Below are positions 11,035-21,463 of a DNA stretch of 64,000 bases, piece by piece (positions within the stretch are counted from its first letter, which is position 1; each line of letters begins with the position of its first letter). Source of the stretch: Echria macrotheca (lineage: Eukaryota; Ascomycota; Sordariomycetes; Sordariales; Schizotheciaceae). The notes under the pieces are model-generated. The model saw nothing but the letters and a program-made list of their open reading frames with translations, made no database searches and was not told the DNA's origin. The translations under genes and the position numbers were made by a program. The stretch lies in contig MU839837.1 in assembly GCA_030411725.1 (NCBI GenBank), positions 1,116,001-1,180,000 on the forward strand, written 5' to 3'.

Positions 11035-13624
11035 ATGGATCCGATGGCCAAGCCGGCCGGCGATAACGCAGACCCGGCGCAGTCGGCTCCGGATTTATCG
11101 ACGCGTGAGCAGAAGAAGAGGAACCGGATCAGGTTCTCATGCACGCACTGCCGAGAGAAAAAGTGAGTCCCTCCCATACTCAGCGTTGCTCTTCCTAATA
11201 CGCTTCCAGGCTCAAATGCAACCGCCACTCACCATGCGACCAATGCGAGAAGCGGAATATCTCGGGCTCTTGTCGGATTATCCCATATGAGACGAGAGCC
11301 GCCAACACGGGGGCTTCCGCTGCTGAGCGTACCGTGGCAACGACCACTGGCGGTTCAGTATCAACTCGCTCCCGGCCCCCACTCTCAGATATGGCGCTAC
11401 AGAATCGCCTGAAGCATCTGGAGCATCTGGTGCAGGTTCTCAAGTCTCAGCGGCGCGATGCTCCGGAAGTGAGCCAAGATCCGGATAACTTGCCCCCTGA
11501 GTTTGTCCGTTACACCGAGAAGGCCGCCTTACGTCCTGACGACCACACGTATGTGGACTCTGCACATTGGGAATCCGTACTCGACGACGTAAGTAGACCT
11601 GACCGACTTGTGGCATCCCTAACATGGAGTGTCTAGATCACAACTCTCACGCGTGACCTGGCAACGCACGATCACGATGACTCTGCGGACTTGTGGGTAA
11701 ATTTTGAAGAAGATGCCTCCGTCGTGCAAGGCCCTTTCCTCCTCCTAGGCGGATTCCCACGAGCTTCAGTCGAGGAACTCGTTGCCTTGCTGCCCCCGCG
11801 GGCTGTCGTGGACCGGATGATTGCCAGGTTCTTCGAGGCCAGGGAACCCGCTTGGGTCATGTTTCATGTGCCCACCTTCATGAAGACCTATAAACTCTTC
11901 TGGGACAACCCTCTGGATACCAACTACAGCTGGATCGCCCTCCTTCTTGTCATGTGTTGTCACGCTGCCCTTTACTTCCACCTCGCCGGGGAGGAAACAC
12001 CAGGCAACCTAGGGGACGCCCAGACCGTATTTGACGAGTTCCGCATACGGACCGCCCAGGCCCTTACACTCGCCGACTACACCAAGCCGGGCCCACACAA
12101 AGTGCAAGCCATGACTCTCTACTTCGGCACCGAGTATCTGCGACGGAACGATTCGATGCTGGGGACGTCTACACTCCTCACCATCACGATCCGTCTGGCG
12201 ATGCACTCCGGTCTCCATCGCGACCCCAAGCACTATCCTACCATGACACCCTTTGAAGGAGAAATGCGGAGGCGGATGTGGTTGATGTTGCGTGAGATTG
12301 ACTTGATCGTGTCGTTCCAGTTTGGCATGCCAACGAACATCGCCCGATCGAGCTATGATACCCAACCTCCCCGAAACCTGCACGACATAGATTTCGACGA
12401 AGATACCAAAGAGCTCCCAGCGTCCCGGCCGGAGACAGAACGCACCGTTACGCTGGTACCGCTCGTCAGGGGTCGCATGCTGGATATTTTCGACGACATT
12501 ACCGAGGCGATCAGCGTGCAAAGGCCAGCTAGCTACGCCGAAATAATGCGGATTGACGAGCGGTTGAACGAGGAGCATAACAACCTGCCAGAGACGTTCA
12601 AGTACCGGCCATTCAGTCAGTCGCTCGTTGACCCTGTGGAGTTGATCATGCAACGGTACTGGTTTGAGCTAGTGTACCAAAAGTCCCGAGCTGTCCTCCA
12701 TCGGAAGTACCACTGTCTCTCCAGGAAGGACCCTCGGTTCTTTTACTCGAGAAGAACGTGCATCGATGCCGCCACACATATTCTCAAGCACCAATACGAC
12801 ATATATGCCGAGATGCAGCTCGGCGGCAGGCTGGCCAAGGACAGGTGGTTCATGAACAGCTTCAGCGTCCACGATTTCCTCCTCGCTAGCATGATTCTTT
12901 GTCTCGAGCTCGCCTTTCTTAGGGCCAGGGATAAACGGCCGGAAGCCAGTGAGATTGCACTCAGGGAATTCGAGAAGGATACGTCTCCCGATGTGCTTTC
13001 GGCCGCTCAAATCACTGAGATCCTCGGGACTTCGAGACTGATCTGGCGGGCTACACGGCGACAGTCAGCACAGGCGAATCGAGCATTCAAGATACTGTCG
13101 AAGATGCTGGCCCTGTCAACGGGGGACGAGGCAGGCAACAGTCCGGAATCCAACGGCTCCAGCGAGAAGGTCGACTGGTCAATGGCACCGCCTTTTCACT
13201 TCGGCGCCGATGCAGGTAAGAAATGTGATCAGGCTCTTCCACACCTACATGCTGACATGCGACTCAGGGTTCGGTTTTGCGTCGTCCTCGTCTTCAGACA
13301 CGTCGGGCGTCCACCACAATATGTCCAGTACATCCGGTACCTCGTTTGGCTGGACACCACCCACCAACACCGACCAGGCAAAGGAACCGTTGCCTTCGTC
13401 ATGGACATTTGATGTCCCGGTAATGAACATGGGTGATCTGCCAACGTTCGATGACCTGGACATTATGGTTGATCCAAGCTTGAGCGACACTTGGGTAAGT
13501 CGGTGCTGTATTAGTGACTTGTCGTTTACTAACCGAATATTAGTCACTCTGGGACAACCAGATCCAGGATCCAACCGCAGAGTCGTCTCAGGTGCCGTGG
13601 GAGTCATTCTTCCCATCTCGATAA
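11035..13624 (+). CDS. Zn2Cys6 transcription factor with fungal_trans domain
   Basis: Predicted 797-residue nuclear regulator built from five exons: 11035-11162, 11210-11588, 11637-13215, 13268-13494 and 13544-13624, with introns of 47-52 nt. The binuclear zinc cluster is split by intron 1: CTHCREKK, then LKCNRHSPCDQCEKR, then the sixth Cys in SGSC, residues ~36-64. A leucine-rich linker (LKHLEHLVQVLKSQ) probably dimerises. The middle ~400 residues match the fungal-specific regulatory domain (PF04082), including LAMHSGLHRDP and the RRRMWLMLREIDL helix. The Ser-rich C-terminal exons look like an activation region, and the last exon ends SFFPSR. Target genes are unknown; neighbouring genes do not form an obvious pathway. 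Confidence 0.93.
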
Positions 13625-14014
13625 TCATCTGCATCCCAACCTGGAATCTGTAGCGGGCGGAGGTGGTCGATTCCCGGTTGGCGCCATGGGTGCGGGGCAA
13701 GGGGGGGTGTGAATGGGAGGGCGCGAGACACATGACCGCCGTTCCACTTCACAGAATGCCCTGAAAATAAGAGGACTTCCCTGCTTGTCTCTTTGCTGAA
13801 CTCTAGACAAACCGATATGCGAGTCGTACAACTTCAATCGCGTCTCCGTTCAAGCTTGCGACCGATCGTAGCTTTGCCGGTTGTCAACAGCCTTCCGCAC
13901 TACCCCGCCCCCTCGTTCTCGCGCCCGACGACACAACGCCCGACGTCATTGCTCTCCCAACCTGCCACACTTTTCACACGGTACACGCATACAGACACAA
14001 CACGCACAGTGAAA
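13625..14014. other. Intergenic region upstream of the GFA-like gene
   Basis: About 390 bp between tandem plus-strand genes; nothing distinctive. The frame of the downstream gene is open further upstream (from 13793), but that segment is Pro/Arg/Thr-rich and lacks family similarity. Confidence 0.4.
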
Positions 14015-14467
14015 ATGGACGTGCGCTGCCAGTGCGGCGTTGTCGCCTTCAAGACGCCAACTCCGGCTCCCATGTCGGTCTATCACTGTCATTGCACCGA
14101 ATGTCAAAAGCAGTCGTCATCAGCATTCGGCACGAGTGCCATCTTCCCCGCCGAGGGGCTCTTCCCGCTGTCAGACGAGCTCCAGGCGAAGCTCGGGTGC
14201 TGGACCCGGCCGGCGAACGAGGGCAGAACGATGGACTGTTATTTCTGCAAGGCCTGTGGCGTACGGGTCATGCATAGGATCCGCGAGGCAGATGGCAAGG
14301 AGCGGGAGACAGTCGTCATCAAAGGCGGGCTGGTGCAGGGCCTCAACTTTGAAGGCGCCAAGCACATCTACGTGAGAAGCGCGGTGGTGCCGATCCCGGA
14401 CGGTGTCGAGCGCTGGGATGCAGAACCCGATAAGATGGAAGGGAGGCCCGAGAAGACGAAAGAGTAA
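14015..14467 (+). CDS. GFA / Mss4-like zinc protein (CENP-V/GFA domain)
   Basis: Predicted 150-residue single-exon protein of the glutathione-dependent formaldehyde-activating (GFA, PF04828) fold. The sequence starts directly with the first zinc knuckle, MDVRCQCG (CxC). It is followed by YHCHCTECQKQSSSAFG (CxxC site) and CYFCKACGVRVMHRI (second CxxC), the usual arrangement of structural and catalytic zinc ligands. The start at 14015 has a good AAA context (GAAAATGG) and lies exactly at the domain start. An in-frame extension from 13793 is possible but is low-complexity. Family members range from formaldehyde-glutathione adduct enzymes to uncharacterised cytosolic proteins, so the reaction is not certain. 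Confidence 0.9.
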   Translation: MDVRCQCGVVAFKTPTPAPMSVYHCHCTECQKQSSSAFGTSAIFPAEGLFPLSDELQAKLGCWTRPANEGRTMDCYFCKACGVRVMHRIREADGKERETVVIKGGLVQGLNFEGAKHIYVRSAVVPIPDGVERWDAEPDKMEGRPEKTKE

Positions 14468-15000
14468 CTTTGCTACCTAATTTAAATTCTACCGTGTTTG
14501 CAGATCATCGAGGAACGTGTCTGGGCGCGTGAGCAGTTGCCTTCTGGGGCAACCCGTACGATGTTGTCGCGGTCTTGGCTCACTCGATCCATCATCCAGG
14601 CGAAGAATCCCAGGCGGAGAAAGCGCTAGCGCAGCGGTTGACAGCCCAGTCGTGTTCCGTGACCCGAACGACATGCCGAAATCACGTTATTACGGATTGG
14701 GCAGTGTGTCCTGCAGATAAAGGTCCCTGGAAATGCCTCAAAAAGTCAATGGTGCATGCGACCAAGTGGGAATTCGTTGGGGCCTCGAACGCCGGGCGCA
14801 TATCCACCCGCCGCGGGCGGCACCACGCACCTTATCCACGGGCCCGGCTTGGCTCAGGCACCGCAGCGGCTGAGGATATAATATCTACGTCACGTCTTTT
14901 TCTTGTCTTTTTTTTTCACTCACCTGTCTGTCCCCTAGTTCTAGCATTGTCACAATTTAGCGCCGCCGGACGGACGACGCGACACTAGTTCACGGCGATA
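14468..15000. other. Intergenic region / promoter of the phosphatase gene
   Basis: A 533-bp gap with a CT-rich stretch at about 14893-14925 just upstream of the phosphatase, common in fungal promoters, preceded by an AT-rich TATA-like element and TACGTCA. No coding frame is supported. Confidence 0.45.
14886..14892 (+). promoter_or_regulatory. CRE/ATF-like TACGTCA site
   Basis: A TACGTCA motif lies 109 bp upstream of the phosphatase ATG, next to a TATA-like GGATATAATA. It matches the bZIP (ATF/CREB) half-site consensus. Function is inferred from the motif and position only. Confidence 0.3.
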
Positions 15001-15714
15001 ATGCATCCGGCCTACTACCACGGCCATGGCCACAGCCACAGCCACCACCCGGTGTCCATCTCGCCGATAACACCCACCATACTCCTCGGCGACGTCGCCT
15101 CCTCGATATCCATCCCCACGCTGATCCACTACTCCATCACGGCGATGGTGTCGCTCGGTCTCAGGCCATGCTACGAGTGGTCGCGCCCGGGGAACCGCAA
15201 GCTCGTGCCCGAGCGGAACCACCTGTTCGTGGTCTGCGACGACTCGCCCACGCAGGACCTGCTGTGTCGGATGTCCGAGATATGCGACTTTATCGACCAG
15301 CAGACCGAGCCGCCCGATCTGCTGAGTCTGCTCGAGCAGGCCGAGGAGGAGTCGATGAGGCTGGGCGGCGCGTGCATCGGCGACGGGCCGCTGAGCATCG
15401 GGATGGAGCAGGGCAAGGTCCTGGTGCACTGCACGCAGGGCGTATCGCGGTCGCCGACGGTCGTGATTGCCTATCTGATGCGCAAGCAGCGGCGCGGGTT
15501 CGAGGCCGTCTATGCGGATGTCAAGGTCAAGAGGAGGGAGATCGAGCCGAGCGAGAACTTTGTCCAGCAGTTGCGGATCTGGGAGGAGGTGGGCTACGAG
15601 GTTTGGGAAGATAAGGGCCGGACGAAGCCGAAGCGGGCGTATCAGGCTTTTTTGGATAAGACGGCGCGCATGGTGGAGGAGGAGGACGAGGGGAATTATC
15701 ACGGGGGTTGGTGA
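15001..15714 (+). CDS. Atypical dual-specificity protein phosphatase
   Basis: Predicted 237-residue cytosolic or nuclear phosphatase, single exon. The PTP signature is intact: VHCTQGVSRSP, with catalytic Cys144 and Arg150, followed by a typical helix (VVIAYLMRKQ). The candidate general acid lies in the divergent segment upstream of the signature (residues ~70-125). The N-terminus has a His-rich HGHGHSHSHH run, and TILLGDVASS matches the start of the DSP fold. It would remove phosphate from phospho-Tyr/Thr/Ser substrates; a MAPK or other target cannot be told. The C-terminal tail is charged. The insert between residues 70 and 130 is longer than in minimal DUSPs. Confidence 0.88.
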   Translation: MHPAYYHGHGHSHSHHPVSISPITPTILLGDVASSISIPTLIHYSITAMVSLGLRPCYEWSRPGNRKLVPERNHLFVVCDDSPTQDLLCRMSEICDFIDQQTEPPDLLSLLEQAEEESMRLGGACIGDGPLSIGMEQGKVLVHCTQGVSRSPTVVIAYLMRKQRRGFEAVYADVKVKRREIEPSENFVQQLRIWEEVGYEVWEDKGRTKPKRAYQAFLDKTARMVEEEDEGNYHGGW

Positions 15715-16403
15715 CGTCAGTTACGACGGTCGGGGGCCCTGAAAGAGTCGGTCACCACTCGACATGGTACATTTTGAGCATTTTTAAGGGTTCAGGGGAC
15801 ATTGCGGACTGTATTTGAGGCTCAGCATCACGACGTTGAGTGGTTGCACCGAAGCCTAGAGGGAGGGAATGAACCCCGCGTCGCGGGGCCGAGACGGCGC
15901 GCTGCCCCGCATTTCGCGCGCGGTGCTCGGTGGTCTCGCGCTTCCGAGCTGCTCCACATTTGTTAACTCCGAGCAAAGGGACTTGCCGCCAGCCAATCAC
16001 GACGGCGCAAAGTCAAGGCTGCACGTGTGACAGACACCGGGATAGTTTTTGTTGGTGATATCCCACAGAGCAAGATCCTGCCGGATGGAGCATCGGGGGT
16101 CGGAGGTTGATACACCGGTTCTACAACTTTGTTTTGTAAGAATGAAAGACGGCATGAATGGTCTTCCGATATCCAAGACCGGAGGCCGAGGTCGAGATGG
16201 GTATATATATGTTGTGTCTTTGTCTCGAGTTCAATGAAAAAGATATCAGACATCACAACTTCCTCACATCATCATCATCATCATTCACTTCAACATCTCT
16301 CCATCTTTTTCAAGCTACCTATCTACCTAGGTATCCAAAGTGACACACGCACAAACCCCATCTCTCAAAAAAGTAGAGAACTCAGATATAAAACACCGCC
16401 AAA
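15715..16403. other. Intergenic region with TATA box and CAT microsatellite (VOC promoter)
   Basis: A 689-bp gap. A TATATATAT run at 16202-16210 is a probable TATA element, a (CAT)n tract lies near 16266-16283, and a TACCTAGGTA palindrome lies at 16324-16333 in the presumed 5' leader of the VOC gene. Small frames here are not supported. Confidence 0.45.
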
Positions 16404-16902
16404 ATGGTCATCGCACACACAGGCATCAAGACCACCGCCGAGGGCCTCACCGCCATGGTCACCTTTTACGAAGCCGCCCTCGCACCCCTGGGCTACAAGA
16501 AGACTCGCGTCTTTTACGACGGCGCGGCCAACGGGTTCAGCGATAACCCGGACGGGAATAACGCCGACTGGTGGGTGAGCGTTGCGAAGGACGGGGTGCC
16601 GGTGAAGACGCATCATGCTTTTGTTGGCAAGGGTATGTTTTTTTCTGCCTTCCTTTCTTCCTCGTATTTCTTTTTCCCTTTCCTCCACATGTTTGGTTCC
16701 TTTGTATTTCTGAGGCTGACAGCAAGGGAATGGAATAGACAGGGCAGCTGTCGATGCATTCCACAAGGCTGGCATCGAGAACGGAGGCAAGGATAATGGG
16801 CCGCCCGGTGTGAGGGCGCAGTATCATGCGAATTACTATGCGGCTTTTGTGTATGATCCGCTTGGGAATAATATCGAGGTTGCGTATCAGGGGCCGGCTT
16901 GA
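16404..16902 (+). CDS. VOC-superfamily (glyoxalase/bleomycin-resistance-like) protein
   Basis: Predicted 130-residue cytosolic protein from two exons, 16404-16632 and 16739-16902, separated by a 106-nt pyrimidine-rich intron. It has one VOC module: the first strand carries His5 (AHTGIKT), followed by the FYEAALAPLGYKK helix. The last strand carries the metal-ligand-type Glu in DPLGNNIEVAY. The ANYYAAFVYDP motif is typical of fungal members. VOC proteins bind a metal and act as isomerases, dioxygenases or resistance proteins; a 130-residue protein of this kind would need to dimerise to form the site. The substrate is unknown. Confidence 0.88.
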
Positions 16903-17732
16903 GAGGGTATAGCTAAGATGATAGGACTTCGAGTCCCGGGGGGAAGGCTGTGCTTGGGGTGAGATTTGTGCGTGGGGAGTTATTTACTTGTAGGAAGAGT
17001 TGACGAGTACGAAACTCTGCCAGTGTTGTCTACTATAGCGGGAATGACCCAAAAGATATCAGCCGCCTCATGATCCTCAGGTCTTGCCAGGGGGGCTTAC
17101 GCCTAAGATACCTAGTCTCAAGTCCAGTTGGAATCCAGAGACTGCTACAGCCCACCCACCTATCCTGCCACCCGGCTGCTTACGTATCGTACGTATCTAC
17201 TTATAGTTTTGGATGTTAGGATTAGACTGTAAGACCTTGTTTCCGAAAAGTCTTGGGCTCTCATGATTCCGACGAATGGGTACCTAGGTACCTAAGGTTC
17301 CAATCTCACAACAACCGAGTGCAGTGTATGCGACAGCGGCCAGTGGAAAAGATGTGCCCTCTGAGATTGCGTCAGAAGCACAGCCAGGAATGATGGAGTT
17401 AAGAGCGAGCGAGGTCTCGAAAGGCGCGGTACTCAATTAAATAGAACTCGACGATGAAGAAGAAAGAGGTGCAAGGGAGCCCTGCGAGGGAACCAAGCCA
17501 AAGAGCTACCGACTACCTATCTAATGAACCTCTTGATGAATCTGGACCGCACGGCGCCATGGCACCAGCACTAGGGCCAGCTCCTGTGACTACCTAGGTA
17601 ATGAACGAATGACAAACAACACAAGACCAGCTAAAATACCAACGACAAAACATGAGTTCCGTTTGCTCGATCAGTGATTTTCCATAGCCTCAATCTCGAT
17701 AACAACCCACGGTAACAAGGTCGACTCGTTCC
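16903..17732. other. Intergenic region holding a dispersed repeat copy
   Basis: An 830-bp gap between convergent genes. It contains repeat copy A (17031-17272, annotated separately) and TACCTAGGTA palindromes at 17281-17290 and 17591-17600. No coding frame is supported. Confidence 0.5.
17031..17272 (+). repeat. Dispersed repeat, copy A (~240 bp)
   Basis: It starts TACTATAGCGGGAATG and aligns over its full length, with small indels, to 20945-21187 in the same orientation. Shared blocks are ACTATAGCGGGAATG at the left, CTTACGCCT and TCTCAAGTCCA in the middle, and ATAGTTTTGGAT near the right. I estimate about three quarters of positions match by eye. It has no coding capacity. It is probably a non-autonomous transposon or element end; no terminal inverted repeat is visible within the aligned part. 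Confidence 0.75.
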
Positions 17733-18563
17733 CTAAGCGGGGAAGCAAGCTTGGATGTGGGCATCAATCTGACCATCGTGGTGCTTGTGAAAGGCTTTCA
17801 GGTGCTGGCGGAGGTAATCGCGCCTGGGGAACGCATTCGTTCCCTGATATTTTTCGCAAAACATGCATGGGAACAAGGCCATCCCCAGAGGCAGGCTGGG
17901 GAGAGCACTCGGAGGTGATGCCTTCAACTCCTTGACGCTAGCGGTCTTGATGTGGCGCTTCAGACTGTACATCCTAGAGTAGGCCGTGCCGCAAACACAG
18001 ATCGGACGTCCATGTCCATCCCTTTTGCCGTTGAAGCCATGCGACGCAGGCACTGCAGGGAGGTCTTGGACAGGGACCAGTCCCAAGGAGGGGTCCAGGT
18101 TCACATTCCCGAAAGGCGGGGTAACCGAAATGGAAGGATAACCCTGCAGAAGCCCCGCAGTGGGATCCTCGGGAGCCGGTGTTGGATGCGCATCCGTGTG
18201 CCGATGGCCAAGTGTGCCCCAATCGAGCAAAGTGTGTGGCCTCAAAAATTTGTTAGTAAAAAAAAAAACCGACACTCACCAGACAACTGTCCCGGGCATC
18301 ATCGTTGTGGAAAATGAATCGAGGACACCACCGAACTCGTCTAGTCGAATCGATACCATCTCGGGTGAATCGTCGGTGGTAGCGGAGAGCCAGGAGTTCG
18401 TGTTAACATCAGGTTCGGTAGCCATCGGGGCTAGGTAGCTGTTCAGCGTGTGAGGGATGCTTGGTGACTCGGGCTTGTTGATGATGTTGGAAGGAGGGAG
18501 GGTTTGGATGAGGGAGAGAAAAATCTTCTTGAGGGCGGACTGGGTGGCACGTGGTGCCGACAC
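17733..18563 (-). CDS. C2H2-type zinc-finger protein
   Basis: Predicted 263-residue protein, exons 18280-18563 and 17733-18240. The C-terminal half holds two finger-like units. The first is degenerate (CVCGTAYSRMYSLKRHIK, one histidine poorly placed). The second is CMFCEKYQGTNAFPRRDYL with RQHLKAFH (CX2C and HX4H). The N-terminal half is Ser/Pro/Thr-rich without a domain. The intron is only 39 nt but has a GTGAGT donor, a perfect TACTAAC branch and GAG acceptor, and joining restores frame (TG|G). A DNA-binding role is plausible. An alternative start at MATEPDV inside exon 1 is possible. It is divergent from the zinc-finger/ankyrin gene 250 bp away. Confidence 0.72.
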
Positions 18564-18814
18564 ATTGCTCTCAGTCTCAAATTACCTACATCCAAATCGG
18601 GTTAGTGCTTCCTCGAGCGAGCACAGGTGCACCGTACGGTGCTGCGGTGCGACCCTGTTGGGGCCTCTCGGTTCCGAGACGTCGACGGACTCAAAAGTTC
18701 GGTTTCACAACCAAGAGCGAACCCAATGCTCAACAGAAGAGAATCCCCAAGACTCGTGCCTTTTCTTTGACCCCCGTTAGATGAAAGCCATTGCTGTATC
18801 TCAAGCTGGCGATT

Positions 18815-20516
18815 ATGGAACAAACACTCGACTGTCCAGACTGCTTCAAGAGGTGTAAGACAGCTGGCGCGCTAGAGTAAGTAAATCACTCCCGCGTGTT
18901 GCAATGACAAGGTGCGGGTTTTGACCATGGCGGTGCAGAAAGCATCGGAATCGTCATACTAAACCATTTCGATGCCTCGATGAGAAATGCCGAAACAAGA
19001 CACCCCCAGTTTGTTTCGGAATGCGAAGCAAGTTAAAGTAAGCCAAACATCCAAAATGCTCTGATGTATGGCACAAGGTTTCTAAGCAGCAAACAGAGCA
19101 CATCAACGCTGCCACACGAAAGCATTCCAGTGTTCAAACATCGATTGTCGCCAAAGGAATCCACTTCTACGGTTTGCGACGAGGAGAGACTTGACACGAC
19201 ACCAGCAGACACACGAGGCATCAGACAGCCCTGTCCTGATGTGTCACTATTGTGGCGACACTACCGGTCGCCGGGATAACCTTCAACGCCACATAGAAAC
19301 TGTTCATAAAGGGGGAGTATGCAAGGCTGCGAAGAATGGCGACGAAGAAACAATGCGGCAATGTCTTCGAGCAAACCCCCAGGCCATCCAGGAAACGGAC
19401 CAAGATGGCCACACTCCCTTTCTTCTTTCCTGTATTCATGGGCAGGAGAGAATCCTCCAGATGCTACTCGACGAAGGAGCCGGCACGGATCCGGACACGG
19501 GTCTTTACGCTCTATGGCTAGCCGTTCTCCACGACAAACCGAAGATAATAAAGCTTCTGGTCGGAGCTGGCTTTACCAAAGCCTCATGGAAGCAAACTTA
19601 CAAGTCCAAAACCCTCATCCAGGCGGCCACGGACGGGGACCTGCCCTTGGTCAAGCGCTACACCGATATCGGCGGCGACATTGAGATCATGGACACACAA
19701 GGGCGGAGTGCGCTTGTCCATGCAGCCGAAAAAGGATACGAAGACATCGTCAAGCATTTGATCGATCGCGGTGCAAAGCTCGAGCTCACCAAAGTTTACA
19801 GGCAGCCTATACCGAGCGTATGTCTCGTTGCCGCTAGGTGCGGACATGTGGGAATTTTAGACTTCTTGCTGTCGAAGGAGCCAGAGTTTGGTTTCGACAG
19901 CCGAAGCATATACGATGCCATCTTCGAAGATGATCAATCCCAGCATGAAGGTATCCTTCGACTTATAGCCAAGCGAGTGGTCCATCATGATGAGTTATCC
20001 GACAGACTAGCTAATATCTCGATATACTCCGGGAACACAATGGGCGCCCGCATCTTATTCGAAGAGAGAAGCACAACACACCCTATACCGAACGAAGTCA
20101 GTACGATATTCTTGGTGGCCAGATGGTGCCGCTCAGATCTCGTGTTGTTTCTATTGGAGCAAGGGGTCCCCATTGGAAGTGTTCTGGATGGTCAATCGCT
20201 CCTACATTACGTTGCCTCCACTCCGCGCTACTACAGTTTACCTGTCGACTTGCAAATCCACGTTCTACGAGTCCTGCTAGACCGAGGTTTAGAAACTGAG
20301 GCACTGGACAGCTCCGGTTACAACGCGTTGCATTGGGCCACGAAAAGAGGACACCTGGAAGTTGTCAAGTTCTTGCTCGAAGCCGGCGCCAATCCACACA
20401 CTAAAACACGGGATAACCTCGTTGCTGTAGACTTGATTCCTCAGCGACTCGGGGAGGAGGGGGCGGCCCGTTTCAGGGAGCAACTACTTCTAGATAGGGC
20501 AGGAACACTTACATAG
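18815..20516 (+). CDS. C2H2 zinc-finger / ankyrin-repeat protein
   Basis: Predicted 526 residues from exons 18815-18876, 18939-19037 and 19097-20516. The small exons restore four consecutive fingers. Finger 1 is CPDCFKRCKTAGALEKHRNRH. Finger 2 begins FRCLDEKC and ends LKAHQRCH, split by intron 2. Finger 3 begins CSNIDC and ends LTRHQQTH. Finger 4 is CHYC...RHIETVH. The linker HTKPF between fingers 1 and 2 is canonical. After residue ~110 come about eight ankyrin units, such as DGHTPFLLSCIHGQERILQMLL, and the last, SGYNALHWATKRGHLEVVKFLLEAG. This architecture is common in fungal proteins of unknown role, often near HET/NLR genes. A single-exon model beginning at 19191 would lose fingers 1 to 3, so the spliced model is preferred. 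Confidence 0.85.
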
Positions 20517-20741
20517 GGTGGAGGGAGTGGTTCCTTTTTGTAAGATATAGGCAATCAAGAGAGACAACTCTCACCTATCGGGCATTGCGCTCTCCAAATG
20601 TTCAAATTAGCTGAATCTTGTAGACCCAAGATGTCTTGCGAGGGGACGGCTGGCTGAAACACTGCATTTAATCCTGAATGTGAAACTGATATGGGTAGCA
20701 GATGTGATTGTATTGCATCTTTGTGTGATAGCGGTCAGATA

Positions 20742-20944
20742 GAGCCCTAATTGTTGCTCAGCCCTCGCGGAGTTAGTAACGGCGGGTGGTGACAGTGATC
20801 GTCAAGATAAGATCCCAAAGCCGCTTACCTCCTCGTCGCTTCCGAGAAGGGAAATCCCACTATAATACGGAATCTTTACTCTATTGGAACAATAGCTGCT
20901 ACGCTTGATAGCTCCGTGCAGTATTCTCATTATACAGCCATCAA
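20742..20944 (+). pseudogene. Degenerate ankyrin-gene fragment (relic of the 21464-24133 gene family)
   Basis: This stretch aligns to about 23416-23622 of the neighbouring ankyrin gene in the same orientation. Matching blocks include GCGGAGTTAGTA, GATCGTCAAGAT, TCGCTTCCGAG, ATCTTTACTC and ACGCTTGATAGCT. It carries substitutions and small indels that destroy the frame. The similarity stops exactly where repeat copy B begins. It is a diverged partial duplicate, not a gene. Confidence 0.75.
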
Positions 20945-21187
20945 TACTATAGCGGGAATGCCCCAAAAGGTATCAGCTGCCCCATGATACTTGAGCCTTC
21001 AATGTTAGGGGACTTACGCCTGAGATCGTCTCAAGTCCACTTGTAATCCAGAGCCTGCTCTAGCTTACCTATCCCGCTGGCTGGTTGCCTCCCTACGTCC
21101 TTATCGGATACACCGATAGTTTTGGATCCCAGGATTAGGTTGTAGGGTCCTGTTTCCTGTAAGTGTTGGACTCTCGCGACGCCGAAG
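20945..21187 (+). repeat. Dispersed repeat, copy B (~240 bp)
   Basis: Second copy of the element at 17031-17272, same orientation, starting TACTATAGCGGGAATG at the end of the ankyrin relic. The abrupt junction suggests insertion into, or recombination with, the relic. The two copies are diverged and non-coding. Confidence 0.75.
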
Positions 21188-21463
21188 ATTACGTCTGTTT
21201 GTACAGAGTACAATCATTAAAACTTTAGAAGCCACGACCCTCGAATTGGCTCTGCTCGATCCAATCCGCGGCGGGGCTCCCGGCGGCATCCTCCGTTGTT
21301 CCACACCAATCATCAGAATCTAAAATCCAGACTCGAGATGCATAGCTGCCTAGGCACACTGGTCGGCGTTTTCTCCCCTCTGCGGGGAAAATGAGGCTCT
21401 CCGCTGTTGCGTTGTCCCAACCTCAGCTTCTCAACCTCGTTCTGCACTCGCATCACCGTCGAG

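Larger units (their letters stand above)
20517..21463. other. Intergenic region made of relics
   Basis: A 947-bp gap. It contains a degenerate ankyrin-gene fragment (about 20742-20944) abutted by dispersed-repeat copy B (20945-21187), then about 275 bp of promoter for the downstream Helo-like/ankyrin gene. No intact frame. Confidence 0.55.

Noticed and set aside
20742..20944. RIP as the sole cause of relic decay
   Set aside because: Changes include transversions and indels as well as C-to-T/G-to-A, so RIP alone does not explain it by eye; a counted alignment would decide.
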